From assembly GCA_003667245.1 (NCBI GenBank), contig RCNN01000537.1:1-11134 (forward strand): a stretch of DNA of 11,134 nucleotides. The letters run 5' to 3'. The notes under the pieces were generated by a model. That model saw only the letters and a list, made by a program, of their open reading frames with translations, made no database searches and was not told where the DNA came from. The position numbers were made by a program, and so were the translations under genes. Origin of the DNA: Heterostelium multicystogenum. Taxonomy: Eukaryota; Evosea; Eumycetozoa; Acytosteliales; Acytosteliaceae. Every line of letters starts with the position of its first letter. Position 1 is the first letter of the stretch. Below are positions 1 to 9,951 of this stretch, one piece after another.

Positions 1-3000
1 TTTGAATGTGAAAAAATTCCTTTTGTCTATCAACTTTTTCCAAAATGACATTGTATAGTGACTTGAAATTGGTTTCATTGTTTGTTATGATCAAATCCTG
101 AGCTTTTCCATCGACAACCATCTTTTTTCTTTGTCATATCGACCTCCATTGCTAATCTCCTCATGTCAAGGAAGGATTGAAGTTGGCAGTGGTCATTGTC
201 AAATTTAAAGTTTGAATATTAATAATAACATTCATTTCCAATTGAATATCCTCTACTTTGTCTTCAACTTCTTGATCATCCTTATCTTGATCAGGTACAT
301 AGACCAGTGGTTGAGCTGGATATGGTCCATAACGGAATTCATAATATCGACGAAGTGTAAGATTCATCATATTGTAGAAGAATAAATATTGGTGTGGACA
401 GAATGACATTTGGATGTTACCCACGTCCATTATAATGTTGGAAAGAGGTTGGTCCAATGGAGGTGGCAATTGGTGATAAAGATTAGTCTTCATGGTAATG
501 TCCATGTTCAGATCAGACATTATCTTTGTTTGCTCAAGCGCACTCTCGATGTGTTCATTCAAAGACATTGATGTAATCTTCACCGACATCTGGTCAATGT
601 CAAATTCCTGCTTGGCTATGAAAGCATTCGATATTTGAATCTCTTGAATATCTCCACTGAGAAAACGATTGTTCATTTCAATATCCATAGGAATTAACAA
701 CTTTGTACTATTTAGGACAATATCGTACTTCATTCGTCCAGAAGTAGTAGAGTTGGGGTCGGGCGAGCTGGTGTTTTCTAATTTCAGATAGTCTTGCACA
801 TCTGTGAATAAATCAAATAGAGGTGTGAAAATGATATTGTCTACCTTGACGTCCAACTTCTGAGTCCAAGTGGGATCATTGGTGAATGGTTTAAAGTTGA
901 ATTCTACACAAGAGTCGAATGTACTGTTGACGATGTTTTTGTAACGCGATTGACAAGATTGTCTTCGTTGATCTACAAATTGAAGTCTGTGAAGACTACC
1001 ACTGACTTCTGTTGCTCCATCGTCTCCAGAAGTTTTATATACACTCATAACTGTGTCAAAGTCATAGAAAGCAATTTCGGCCAAATCCATAGATACCATC
1101 GATTAAAACAACTGAAAATGATTTCATCTTAAGTGAAATTAAATTAGCAAACAATCGATTGGAGAAGCTCTGACTCTACTGACGCTTCATCACTGATATT
1201 GTTGGCCACTGAAGAAGTTGAAGCACTGTTATTAGTATTTGATTTAGCTGTTGACCTGGTATAAGTATTGTAAAGCTCCATGAGGAAGCAATAGTTTGAT
1301 CTGGAGAGGGTGAGATTTAGCTCTTGAATTTCAATGTTGGTCTTTACGTTGGGTGGTAATTCAAGTTGCAATGTTGAATCTTCCATGATCTCTTGGAATT
1401 GACTTATGAAGTGATCGTACTCACGAATAGTGTCTGTGTTGGCGGTCAACTCCAAGTTGCTAAGTAGTCGAGTTGTTTTTAATCCATCGCGATGCAATGA
1501 CATTGATAGTCCATCAATATCGTAATTCCAACGCTCCAAATCAAACTCAATAATAGCTGTGCCAGCTCCTAGTGTTTGACGATCAATGGAATTGTTTTCC
1601 AGACAATCGACACTGAAGAGCAAATGATCTGCTGGACCGACTGCTGGGTCATAGAGCATAACACGTGAATCCTTTATGATAGTTGATAACTTCATTCTTG
1701 ATTGCTCAACACGAATTGGAGGACGTTGTGCAATGGGTGTATTGGATAGTGGGTCAAGCAAGAATTTGCTTGATGTCAGTTAGCAGACTAATCGGGAATG
1801 GAACCAAGAGGATGTTCTTAATGGTTGACTCGAGTTCTGTATCCCAACCATCGGGAGTTCTCTGAGAATGTGACTTATAGGTAAAGAAAAGTGTTGCATA
1901 CTCCGAACCATGTGGCTTTACAATAGATGTGCCAGACAGCTGATCCTTTACATTGATGTGTGAGAGCGAACCAGTTACAGTCATTCCAGGCTCTAAAATG
2001 GCGGAATCAATTTTGAACTCATTGAATGACACCAGTGCAATTGATTTTTGGATTGGATTACTAAATCTAAGAGTTCCAATACAATAGAATCGATTTCAAC
2101 GAGTGCAAATAGATCGGTCTGCGTTGGCTGGAATCCAGGTTTGAGGAATCGCTTCTGATACTCATGATCCAACTGATATTGACATTCCAAAGCATGATTC
2201 ATACATTGATAGAATCTGTCAAAATTGAACTGTATTACACGATAAGCGTAAATCATTGGTCTTGATGGAGTATGTCGATGTTGCATTCGAAGAGATATCA
2301 CCGAGAGAATACTCCGGCTTTGACTCCATGACAATCTCAATGTTATAGTTTGTTGCTAATGGATATTTCTTAGTCTCTAATTGCTGATCTTGCTGTAAAT
2401 TGAGTGTAGTATTGTTGAGAGTAATTATCATGGCATCTGAATATTCTGTTCCTCTGGTCATTGATTCGATTTCACTTAACTTTGTGAATTCATTGACTAT
2501 ACTGATTGTTTCTGGCTCTACAAATACAATCGATTGGTTGTTGTTTGAATTGTACTCATAAGATTGTCTGAGCACAATCAAAGGATGGTCAAAATGGACA
2601 TTCATCTGCATGCGACTGTCATTAGTTGGCGGTGTTTGTTCATGTGGGCAATATTTATCTGTGGTATAGGTACCAAATACTGATGTAAAACCGACAACCA
2701 CGAAATCCCATACACGTAATAAGAATGCTGGATGTCCATATGTGAAAAGTCCATTCATATTGAAATTCAACAGTGATGAATAGACCCTATCTTCATTGCT
2801 CGAACAGTTATTTGAATAAAAGAAAGATAATTAACTCCCATCATATTCTGCTCCTCTTTTGTGCAATAAAAAACCAACTCCTTGTTGTTGACTGTGTCGT
2901 GATTCAGTTGTGTTCTATTATCGTAGACACTCAATTGCTTGACTACTCCAGTAACATACATCTTTTTCTCTCTTGGAACAGTAGCCAGATCTACATTCAA

Positions 3001-6000
3001 AAGACATTTATCTATGATGATGGTTGCAAAAGGATCGTGTGTTTCCACATGTGAAAGTAACTCCAATTGGAGAGATTGAATGTTGACTGACACAGCCATA
3101 CCATAGATTGAGAGAATCTTTGAAAGATAGTCAGGGTTGGCTTGAAGGAGAAGGAGTTCGAGGAGATAGGGGTCTCTCTTTTCAACTTGAGTGGAGGATT
3201 GTCATCAAGTGCTCTAAATGCCTGGGCAACCATGTCAATAAAGAAAGCAAACTCTGACTCATCAATAGACAATATATGATGGGTGTAAGATCCAAATTTA
3301 CTTTTGTCGGTTGCAATCCCTTCAGAAGCACATCGATGGTGTTTGCTGAATACTGACTCAAGAGATTGATAATCAATTGATAGATCTATAGGACTGCTTG
3401 TGTATTGCTTTCTATCTCTATTTTCACCTCTAATAGATGTAAGTCTGATTTGTGATAGTTTGATCATCATTGACTCGACTGGGACGTCAACTTGTTCGAT
3501 GTGCCAATCGAGATATCGGTTAGTTATGTGTAACTCCTCCACGGACATTTCCAAGAAATCTTTTGAGTACGGAGACACTGGCAACTGAATAATGGGTCTC
3601 TTTAAGACTACATCCAATTTCATCTTTGATATAGTCGACCAATCGATTAATTGAAGTGTTGGAATTTCGAAATCTGGCGAATGGGGATTCTCTTTGCAAT
3701 GGCTAGAAAGTCGCTTAGCGAATGGAAGTAAAAAGAAGTCTTTCATACCAAATAGGAATCCAGCAGAGGCATTGATGACAGTTGGTTCTACCTCGAGGGT
3801 CAACTCACTATCCCATCCATTCTTTTGATGTTCGTGTGAAACAAAACTAAATTTCAAAACCGGGCCCGGTTTGTCCTGTTGAAGCTGAGTTTGAGGCTGG
3901 AAAATGGTTTCAAACAATTCAATATCTTTAACTTCTTGTCTCTGGTCGATAAGCTTGATGAATTGAACATCACCATTAAAGAAAGTGACATTTCCACGAG
4001 TGGTCTGGGAATCAACCTTAATTTTGGAGAGAGCTAAGTGTGCGAAATCATATTTCTCCAACTTTAACAATAATGTGAATCGATCAATACCAATGTTAAT
4101 TTTTGAAACGATTGCTTCAATGTCGATTGGAATTCCTGTGGACTGTTTTCTAGATATAGTCTTTTCTTGTTCTTTCTTTGTTTGTTTTTCTTTTGGCACG
4201 TGCTGATATCTTTTCGATGACATCTTTGGTGATGGTGAAGATCAGTGAGTGCTCCATGTCTTCGAACTCAAGAGCAATTTCACCAATGTCTACACTAACC
4301 AATTGCTGCAGTGGTACGAGTGATTTGGAAACTGAAAGCTGAGTCTTACCCCAACAAAGTAGCTGTTTGAATAGAGGTATTGATGGACAAGTTATGTAGG
4401 ACCTGATGATACTTTCCAGATTTGAAGGTTTTGATATTCATATCTGATAGTGTAGCATTGATAACTTGCCACTCGACCTCCGCCTCTTGACCTTCAGCAT
4501 TCTTAAACATTGACTTTTTTGAGCACTGTAGATATATCTATAGAACCTAGTTTCCGAAATAATCTTATCGTCCGTCGTTGAAAGCTTGTCACTCGATGAA
4601 AGAATCAATTGGGGTGACTCAAGGAATATACGATAGTTGGTCTTCTTCACTTTGATATCTTCCTTCTGTATCTCCAGTGGTTGATTACTATCGGCTATTT
4701 CACTGCCACTGTTACCGCGCTGTATTCTGTTTGATATCTATATAGTGATGCATATTTGACGGTCTTGAAAGGTAATTGTACAAGTGACTTGGTCTTCAAA
4801 AAAAAATCTACTAAAACTGTCACTCTTATACTTCTGAGATCCAAGTCGATTTCAGTGTCAAAATCACCTTTGTTAACTGAGCGATTGCTGTATGTCTTAT
4901 ACTTGAAAGTTGCCAATTGAAACATCTTGATTCTTGGGTGTAAGAATCTTGAAAGACTCATGCTCGGGGGACTGAGCATCGACAAATGACTCAATGGTGA
5001 TGGAATCAAGATGTCCTTCAACTTCAATTTCCCTGCCATTCAGAGTACACTCTTTGATGACGAATCTATTGATTGAAAACATTCCAATTTCGTTTCCTTC
5101 GTCATTTAAAGATATTGAGAGTGCATGGACATTTGCTTTGGCACGAATGATCGACAAACTGCTGGAAGCAGTAGATGTTGGAGGTGGTGCAATAGAAGTA
5201 GTTGATGATAAATGGGGTCTTGGTTGGTGATTGTGTTATGACCGCAATCTCATTGACAATCGCACTTTCATGTGATGCTGAAGCGATAAGCTCTTCTTGC
5301 ACTTTGTAAGTCTCTTCGAAGCAGTAATCGAGGAAAGTGAGCACATGTCCAATTGACTTTGGATTATAGTTCATATTGAGCTCACCAAACTGAAGTCTAT
5401 ATCAGTATCGACGCCAGAGTACTCGGGCGAATCTTTCTCAATGATATGATGGCTGATTGAAATCAACTTCTTGGTCTCTGTTGATTTATAACGTGATTGG
5501 GACGTTACCAACGAAGAGAATCGACTATTTTTCTCGAGACAATCTTCAATCTCCATCTTTGCCAATAGTAAAACTTCCATAGTAATCATATGTTTCTTCT
5601 TTAGGGATAATTGTAGTTCGTTAATTCTCAATTGTATTAATCGTGTGTTGTTATTTCCATTTGTACTTCCAACACTTCTGTTGATATTGAATAATACCGA
5701 TGCATTGCTGCTACTATGTACATCTACAATCACCTTTTCAAGTGTAAACTCTCCTTCGAAGATCTTACGCTTTGATAGTACTTGACGGTATGCTTCAGAG
5801 AGTTTGATTTCCATCTGACTCACGTCGACAACGGTCTCTGACTGCTGCTTGGTTGTGTATAGTGTGTCCATCAACTGATTATATGCATTGGAGGAGTGAG
5901 TTGATTCAGCCGCCAGAACCTTTGACATTCTGTAAAGTTGGAGATATGATGCATCTGATATATTGATCTTGACCTCAGGTAGTGTACCGCTCACTTTGAA

Positions 6001-8712
6001 CAGGGCTAATGACAATTCATTTGGCTCAATACAACTCTGTATATGCAAATTGATTGCCATCTCCTCAATCAAGGGGAAACCATATTGAATATCGATACTC
6101 GAGTTTGAGCTGCTAGCTGTTGTTGAATATTTCCACCATTCCTGATCGTTTCTCGCCAGCATTACTTTGATTGATGAGAGTGAAGCACGATACTGATCGT
6201 AGAGATCTGACTCTTTGACTGTCTCTAGCTCTGTCAGCAACAAAGGACGGTCAATGCTCTCTTTTACTTTAGCGGATTTCTGACTAAGATCCGAATGCAT
6301 CAGACAGCTACCCAAGTCAACAATGATGAGTGAGGTGTCCACACGGTCGGCATGCTCCGTTATGATAACTGTGGGTGCCTTTGCATCTACGTATAAATCG
6401 ATTGTCTTGTGATGATTGATTACCTCTCTGAGTTGGAAAATAGTCATCTCCTTGAGTAAGATCAGCTCCTCCATGGCCACCGACGAAAGTGGGAACAAAT
6501 TTACATTTTCCTCGGGCGTAGCAAACTCTATCAACCTTTCTATCTGTGGCTTATTCACCACTATCTCCATTGTATTCAATATCAAAGACAATCTATAATC
6601 ATATGTACTTGATATTGGATTCGTTTCAAATGTTATATTAAATAAGTGATTGTTTCTATTGGTACTGCTGTTGTCGTTGCCTATATTGTTTGTTGTTGTT
6701 ACCGTTGGTGGTGTTTTTACTTTTAGATTTAGATGATTGAATGGAAGATGGCGATAGCTCCAACTCTGATAGCTTCTTATTGTTGATTCCACACTTGTAT
6801 CTTGGAGTTGATGTTATAATATAAGGGAAGAGACTGTCTGCATTGTTTTGATCAATGACATTGAATGACGCCAAATCCAAATCTATTCGAAAGCCCCTGC
6901 TGTCTCTGTGACATTGTGAATGAAATATTGTTTAAATAGGATTTCATCAAAGGATCCTCTCCTTCCCGACTGCCTATAATAGTAAATATAATAGCTGATA
7001 CTTTAACTTGTAATACATTTTGGATATACTAAAATTTGTTGGTTTATGCTAATTAGTAAATCTGGAATGCTCAGCAACGAACATGAACAATCAAGATACA
7101 TACATCAGGTGGCATTTCAATTGTAGCACTTAACGCAATCTCATCATATTCCATTGATTTATAAATCTCTTCTTGTTGCTCTTTTGTCAGTTGAATCGAC
7201 ATCTTTGGTTCGTTTGACTTCCAAAATCCAAAGAATCCTTTTGTTCTATTTACAGAGCTGTAGAATTCACCCTTTTTCGAGTCGTGAATAGCCTGTTCTT
7301 TGGCCAGCTCTCTTCTTGCTAATGATCTAAAACTAAAGTAAAAATATTAGCAACCAATGACCTAAGTACCAAACATTAATTCGTATACATACTATATAAT
7401 ATCTTCAAAACTTAATAACTGCTCCATTTCTTGCAATCGCTTTGTTTCTTTCTCGCTGATTGGCTCTAGCCACATGAGGTAATTTCTTAAAGAGTATAAC
7501 GTATTCCTTTCTGTTTTGTCGACGCTTCTGTATGTAATTCCAAGATCGTTGCTGGATTTTCTCACGAATCGACTCACGATACACCTCGGCGAAATAACGC
7601 CACCATGCACGTGGATCCTGCTTTGGTCTGAGCTTTGGACGGTACTTGAGGTACTTTAGCTCTTGTGCATAGGCACCGATAGTAGTCAGAAGCTTCAAAA
7701 TCGTCTGGTACTGATTCTCTTCGATGTAGAATGACACCTCATCAAACTGGCACTGAATCTTCATCTTTGGTACCGACTTGTCCATCTGCAGATTCTTGTT
7801 GATCTCTACCTTGAGTGTGACTGTGATTGGTTTGAGAATACTTGTGGTCGCCCAAATTGTAGCTCGTTCCAGTCATCGTTTTGAGCGTGCGCGCAAACTC
7901 CTCGTTGGATAAATCACGAATCGATGTGTCGTCAGAGTTCAGGTAAATTGAAAAAATCCGATAGCTCCACATATTTGAAGAGTGTGTCATTGTCGCCTGC
8001 ATTGCTGTTTGCCGCTGGTGTTGGTGAACCATTATGAAATTGTCGCATGTAATTACTGTCCGTTGAGTATGCCGATAGAGATCCAAACGACAAACCAAGC
8101 GAAGTAGATCTTTCCATTTCTCACTTCCTCATAACGCAAGTGGAATGTATTGATTTTCACCTCGATATTGTTGAGAATCTTTGACATGACATTCGACATG
8201 AAGGTGTCTTGAGATCTGCCTGCCGGACCACCCTCCTGTCCTCCACCCTCTTTCCACGATCGAATCAACTCGTACTTGTCCAGCTTCTTCTGCTTGATCA
8301 ACTGCTGTTTCTCGCGTTCCTCCTCTTCATTATATTTCGAATCTAGTCTGTGGTATCGCATACAAACATATGGAAATCTATTTCCAAAATGACTGGCATC
8401 GATTTCAAATTCTAAAGGGGGTTTTTCCAAGCAAATAATCAGTATACTCTGCCGGTGCAGGCTGCAGATAAACGATTCAATTCCGAAAAATACATACCGT
8501 CCATGGTATCTTTAACTCCAGCGTACCGATGATACCTTTCTGCACGTGCAGTGGTAATTTAAAGGATTGCAGGGCTTCACCTTTAATTTCCAGATTCCTT
8601 AAAATCACATTTCCACTGAACACATTTACTTTCAATGTTTTCCGATGAAAGATTCTTTATATATTCACCAATATTATTTGACCAATATATCAGCTACCAA
8701 AGATTCAAACAT
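1..8712 (-). CDS. vps13: VPS13-family bridge-like lipid-transfer protein, 5' and middle part (3' end outside window)
   Basis: VPS13 proteins are long rods with a hydrophobic groove that move lipids in bulk between organelles at membrane contact sites. The start at 8712-8710 gives MFESLVADILVK, followed by YIGEYIKNLSSEN, FSGNVILRNLEIKGEALQSF and GTLELKIPW, the classical chorein N-terminus. Exon 2 gives NLKSMPVILEID, SKYNEEEEREKQQ and MSKILNNIEVKINTFHLRYE. Exons 3-4 carry family motifs such as SFEDIIYFRSLA, EYDEIALSATIEMPPD-like sequence, ITFETNP, DYRLSLILNTMEIV, KTIDLYVDAKAPTVII and DLGSCLMHSDL. Later blocks such as IQELNLTLSRSNYCFLMEL and MSFCPHQYLFFYN look like the repeating bridge (RBG) units. 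Exons are 8712-8498, 8411-7393, 7332-7104 and 7028 to the left edge, about 2,825 residues. I recognised no VAB, APT1, ATG2_C or PH segment, so these probably lie beyond the window. The frame is broken about 26 times (see findings), so automated callers would split this into many false small genes. The family is certain; which paralogue is not known. Confidence 0.95.
1155..1262 (-). other. Low-complexity S/N/A linker in VPS13
   Basis: After a bridge-repeat strand ending in FLMELYNTYT, the protein continues as STAKSNTNNSASTSSVANN and an acidic stretch (SDEASVESE). The linker separates two bridge units, and a frame break follows it near 1149-1154. Confidence 0.7.
5165..5245 (-). other. Low-complexity S/T/P linker in VPS13
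   Basis: After VITQSPTK the correct frame gives a disordered stretch that includes SSTTSIAPPPTSTASSS, before the protein becomes ordered again at LSIIRAKANVHALSISL. A C4 run (G4 on the plus strand, 5214-5217) marks the likely frame break. Confidence 0.7.
6670..6790 (-). other. Low-complexity K/S/T/N-rich linker in VPS13
   Basis: Between KKLSELELSPSSIQ and HLFNITFETNP the protein is low in complexity: a KSKSK stretch, then an AAC-rich tract encoding asparagines, then NDNSSTNRNN. Asparagine- and serine-rich insertions of this kind are typical of dictyostelid proteins. The reading frame changes inside the AAC tract, near 6689-6691. Confidence 0.75.
7029..7103 (-). other. Intron 3 of vps13 (75 nt)
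   Basis: The donor GTATGT follows the codons for MPPD (7104), and the acceptor AATTTTAG ends at 7029. The intron contains TACTAATTAG, a plausible branch point. Splicing joins PPD to YIQNVLQVKVSAIIF in phase 0. The family normally continues after PPD or PPE with a tyrosine and an amphipathic strand. Confidence 0.88.
7104..7332 (-). other. Exon 3 of vps13, frame-intact
   Basis: This 229-nt exon reads cleanly from FRSLARRELAKEQ to IALSATIEMPPD without a frame break. It includes a W-containing segment (FFGFWKSNE) and a charged helix (LTKEQQEEIYKSMEYDE). It is the only exon of the gene in which I found no break, and it confirms both flanking splice sites by length and phase. Confidence 0.88.
7333..7392 (-). 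other. Intron 2 of vps13 (60 nt)
   Basis: The donor GTATGT starts at 7392 and the acceptor ACTTTAG ends at 7333. Joining TA with TTTTAGATCA gives SFEDIIYFRSLARREL, a family-typical segment. The intron splits a tyrosine codon (phase 2). Confidence 0.92.
8218..8268 (-). other. Gly/Ser-rich linker in the N-terminal region of VPS13
   Basis: The sequence WKEGGGQEGGPAGRSQ separates the charged helix after the chorein cap from the strand MSKILNNIEVKINTF. It is a disordered-looking loop at a place where VPS13 proteins vary in length. Confidence 0.7.
8300..8712 (-). other. Chorein N-terminal domain region of VPS13 (residues about 1-110)
   Basis: The block runs from the initiator ATG through exon 1 (about 71 residues, ending in IPWT), intron 1 and the first part of exon 2, up to the charged helix SKYNEEEEREKQQ. 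In characterised VPS13 and ATG2 proteins this domain caps the lipid groove and faces the donor membrane, usually the ER. The motif order (FESLVADIL, YIGEYIKNLS, FSGNVILRNL, LELKIPW, NLKSMPVILEI, NEEEE) is exactly that of the family. Three frame breaks fall in this short stretch, near 8676, 8636 and 8346. Confidence 0.93.
8412..8497 (-). other. Intron 1 of vps13 (86 nt)
   Basis: The donor GTATGT (8497-8492) directly follows IPWT, and the acceptor CCCTTTAG ends at 8412, just before the codons for NLKSMPVI. Reading through the donor meets a stop within about ten codons. Splicing restores the IPWT-NLKS motif normally seen in chorein domains. Phase 0. Nearer AG dinucleotides give a protein with no resemblance to the family. 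Confidence 0.9.
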
Positions 8713-8788
8713 CCTACTTTCTTCTTCTTCACCAGCAAATAATAATATTTATTGGCAACTAACTAAACTTTATCTTACAACTTTGTTC

Positions 8789-8805
8789 TTATTATTATTA
8801 TTATT
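8789..8805. repeat. TTA trinucleotide microsatellite
   Basis: About five to six tandem TTA units, followed by an interrupted TAATAATATTATTATTAC stretch up to about 8830. Non-coding, upstream of vps13. Confidence 0.85.
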
Positions 8806-8985
8806 CCTTATATAATAATATTATTATTACTCTATACTATAGAATTAGAATAGTAAAGTATCTATTGTATTTGATTATTATATATTATATATTTTTACTT
8901 AAATATATGTTATTATTTATTATATATACTTTAATTTATTTTACAAATAATTATATAATATATATATATATTATATCGTTCGAAT

Positions 8986-9014
8986 TATCTATCTATTTAT
9001 CTATCTATCTATCT
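8986..9014. repeat. TATC tetranucleotide microsatellite
   Basis: About seven units of TATC with one variant unit (TATT), in the vps13 upstream region and next to a (TA)n tract at about 8952-8973. It is likely to vary in length between strains. Confidence 0.9.
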
Positions 9015-9030
9015 ACTACTAAAAAACTTT

Positions 9031-9951
9031 GATGATGGGTTGTCTAAATTACTGCTTCTACCTATACTACTCTACTATTAATTATTATTCAAAGTTGTGT
9101 ATATATGTATGTGGTAGTGGTAGTGGTGGTGTGTGGGGTTGTTATTTGTTTGTTATAATACCAAAAGTGGATTTGAATTGCAGGTTAGGTGCTCTGCCAG
9201 GTCTATCAATAATTAGGTATGTAATTCATTGGCACTCAGTATAGCAACTCACACACAGGCGTTGTTTGATTTTTCATAAACAAAAATATTAAAATTTTTT
9301 AAAAAGGTTTCTGAATTTATGAAATTTGATATGAAAAATCATGTTTGGGGTTTTTTAAAGAGTATCTATTTCTTTGCGAGATGCAAATGAACTCACAAAT
9401 TGAATGAATGAATGCAAATACCGGCAGACTGCGATGTACCTTCCACACCCATGTTTCCCAAACATTTTTATTGCAATTGGCAAAGACCTTATCACTTGAT
9501 TCTAGCCCAACCAACCATCCATCTAGCTCAAATTTATCAATTCGAATCAATCGATTTCTTTTGAATTACTAGTGATTTTTAATGATTATTATTATTAATT
9601 GGTTGGTTTGATAATTATTAATGTTGAACTCTTAACATAATTCCAAGATACTACACAATCCAAAATAAAAAGGGGGATTGAGATGCGGCTGCATCATCTG
9701 AGATTTAAATAAAATATCTCTTAAAGTCAGAGAGAAAGAGGACTCCTACCTTTATCATTGGGCTAGATTTGGAATGTACTACTTTCCCATACAGATAACC
9801 TATGCTATGAGCTTATCCTTTATCTATGTTTACACCAACAATATTGATTTAATCTCTTAAGCAATTCGTTTGTTTAAGAATATTATTACTATTATTATTA
9901 CGACTATGATTTCGATTATGATTATGGTTACTACTGCTATGGTCGATAGAA
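9031..9951. other. Intergenic region with no gene I can support
   Basis: This region lies between the small gene ending at 9952 and the vps13 upstream region. It holds a G/T-rich stretch (about 9108-9140, GTGGTAGTGGTAGTGG), a 12-bp inverted repeat (9267-9341), a less AT-rich island (about 9370-9545) with a 77-codon minus-strand ORF I do not recognise, a moderately complex stretch at 9660-9830, and ATT repeats near 9582-9597 and 9882-9899. I found no complete tRNA, snRNA or conserved protein. Confidence 0.6.
9267..9341. repeat. 12-bp perfect inverted repeat with 51-nt spacer
   Basis: TGATTTTTCATA at 9267-9278 is the exact reverse complement of TATGAAAAATCA at 9330-9341. The spacer is A/T-rich, and a second nested pair occurs (TTCATAAA at 9274-9281 with TTTATGAA at 9316-9323). 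It could form a hairpin, but in DNA this AT-rich a chance match is quite possible. Confidence 0.45.

Larger units (their letters stand above)
8713..9030 (-). promoter_or_regulatory. AT-rich upstream region of vps13, probable promoter and 5' UTR
   Basis: This stretch is almost pure A/T and carries TTA, TA and TATC repeats. Just upstream of the ATG, read on the minus strand, is a purine-rich leader (GAAGAAGAAGAAAGTAGG). Dictyostelid promoters are usually of this kind. I cannot place a transcription start or a specific factor site. Confidence 0.5.

Noticed and set aside
2773..3054. Plus-strand ORFs inside vps13 (also near 950-1132, 1683-1865, 3985-4206, 4994-5230, 6416-6598)
   Set aside because: They lie antisense to sequence that clearly encodes VPS13 and have no family resemblance or start context of their own.
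7392..7610. Minus-strand ORF with MHGGVISPRCIV at its start
   Set aside because: Only its last part (LEPISEKETKRLQEMEQ to SFEDII) is real VPS13, reached by the frame change near 7474; the first part is the wrong frame of the same exon.
8672..8680. Euplotes-style programmed +1 frameshifting as a general mechanism
   Set aside because: Only this site has the AAA-TAA context. Other breaks lack a stop or a common slippery motif, and some go in the opposite direction.
1..8712. A cluster of many separate small genes on the minus strand
   Set aside because: The pieces join into one collinear VPS13 protein once single-base shifts are allowed.
1..8712. vps13 as a decayed pseudogene
   Set aside because: No substitution-type stop codon is seen over about 2,800 codons, splice sites are intact and motifs are well kept; only single-base indels occur. 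It cannot be fully excluded from this sequence alone.
9029..9244. 71-codon plus-strand ORF starting MMMGCLNYC
   Set aside because: It runs through simple GT-rich repeats and has a composition expected of translated non-coding DNA.
9501..9767. 10-bp inverted repeat TCTAGCCCAA (9501-9510) and TTGGGCTAGA (9758-9767)
   Set aside because: A 10-bp match over about 1.2 kb is expected by chance, and the flanks do not extend it; there are no target-site duplications.
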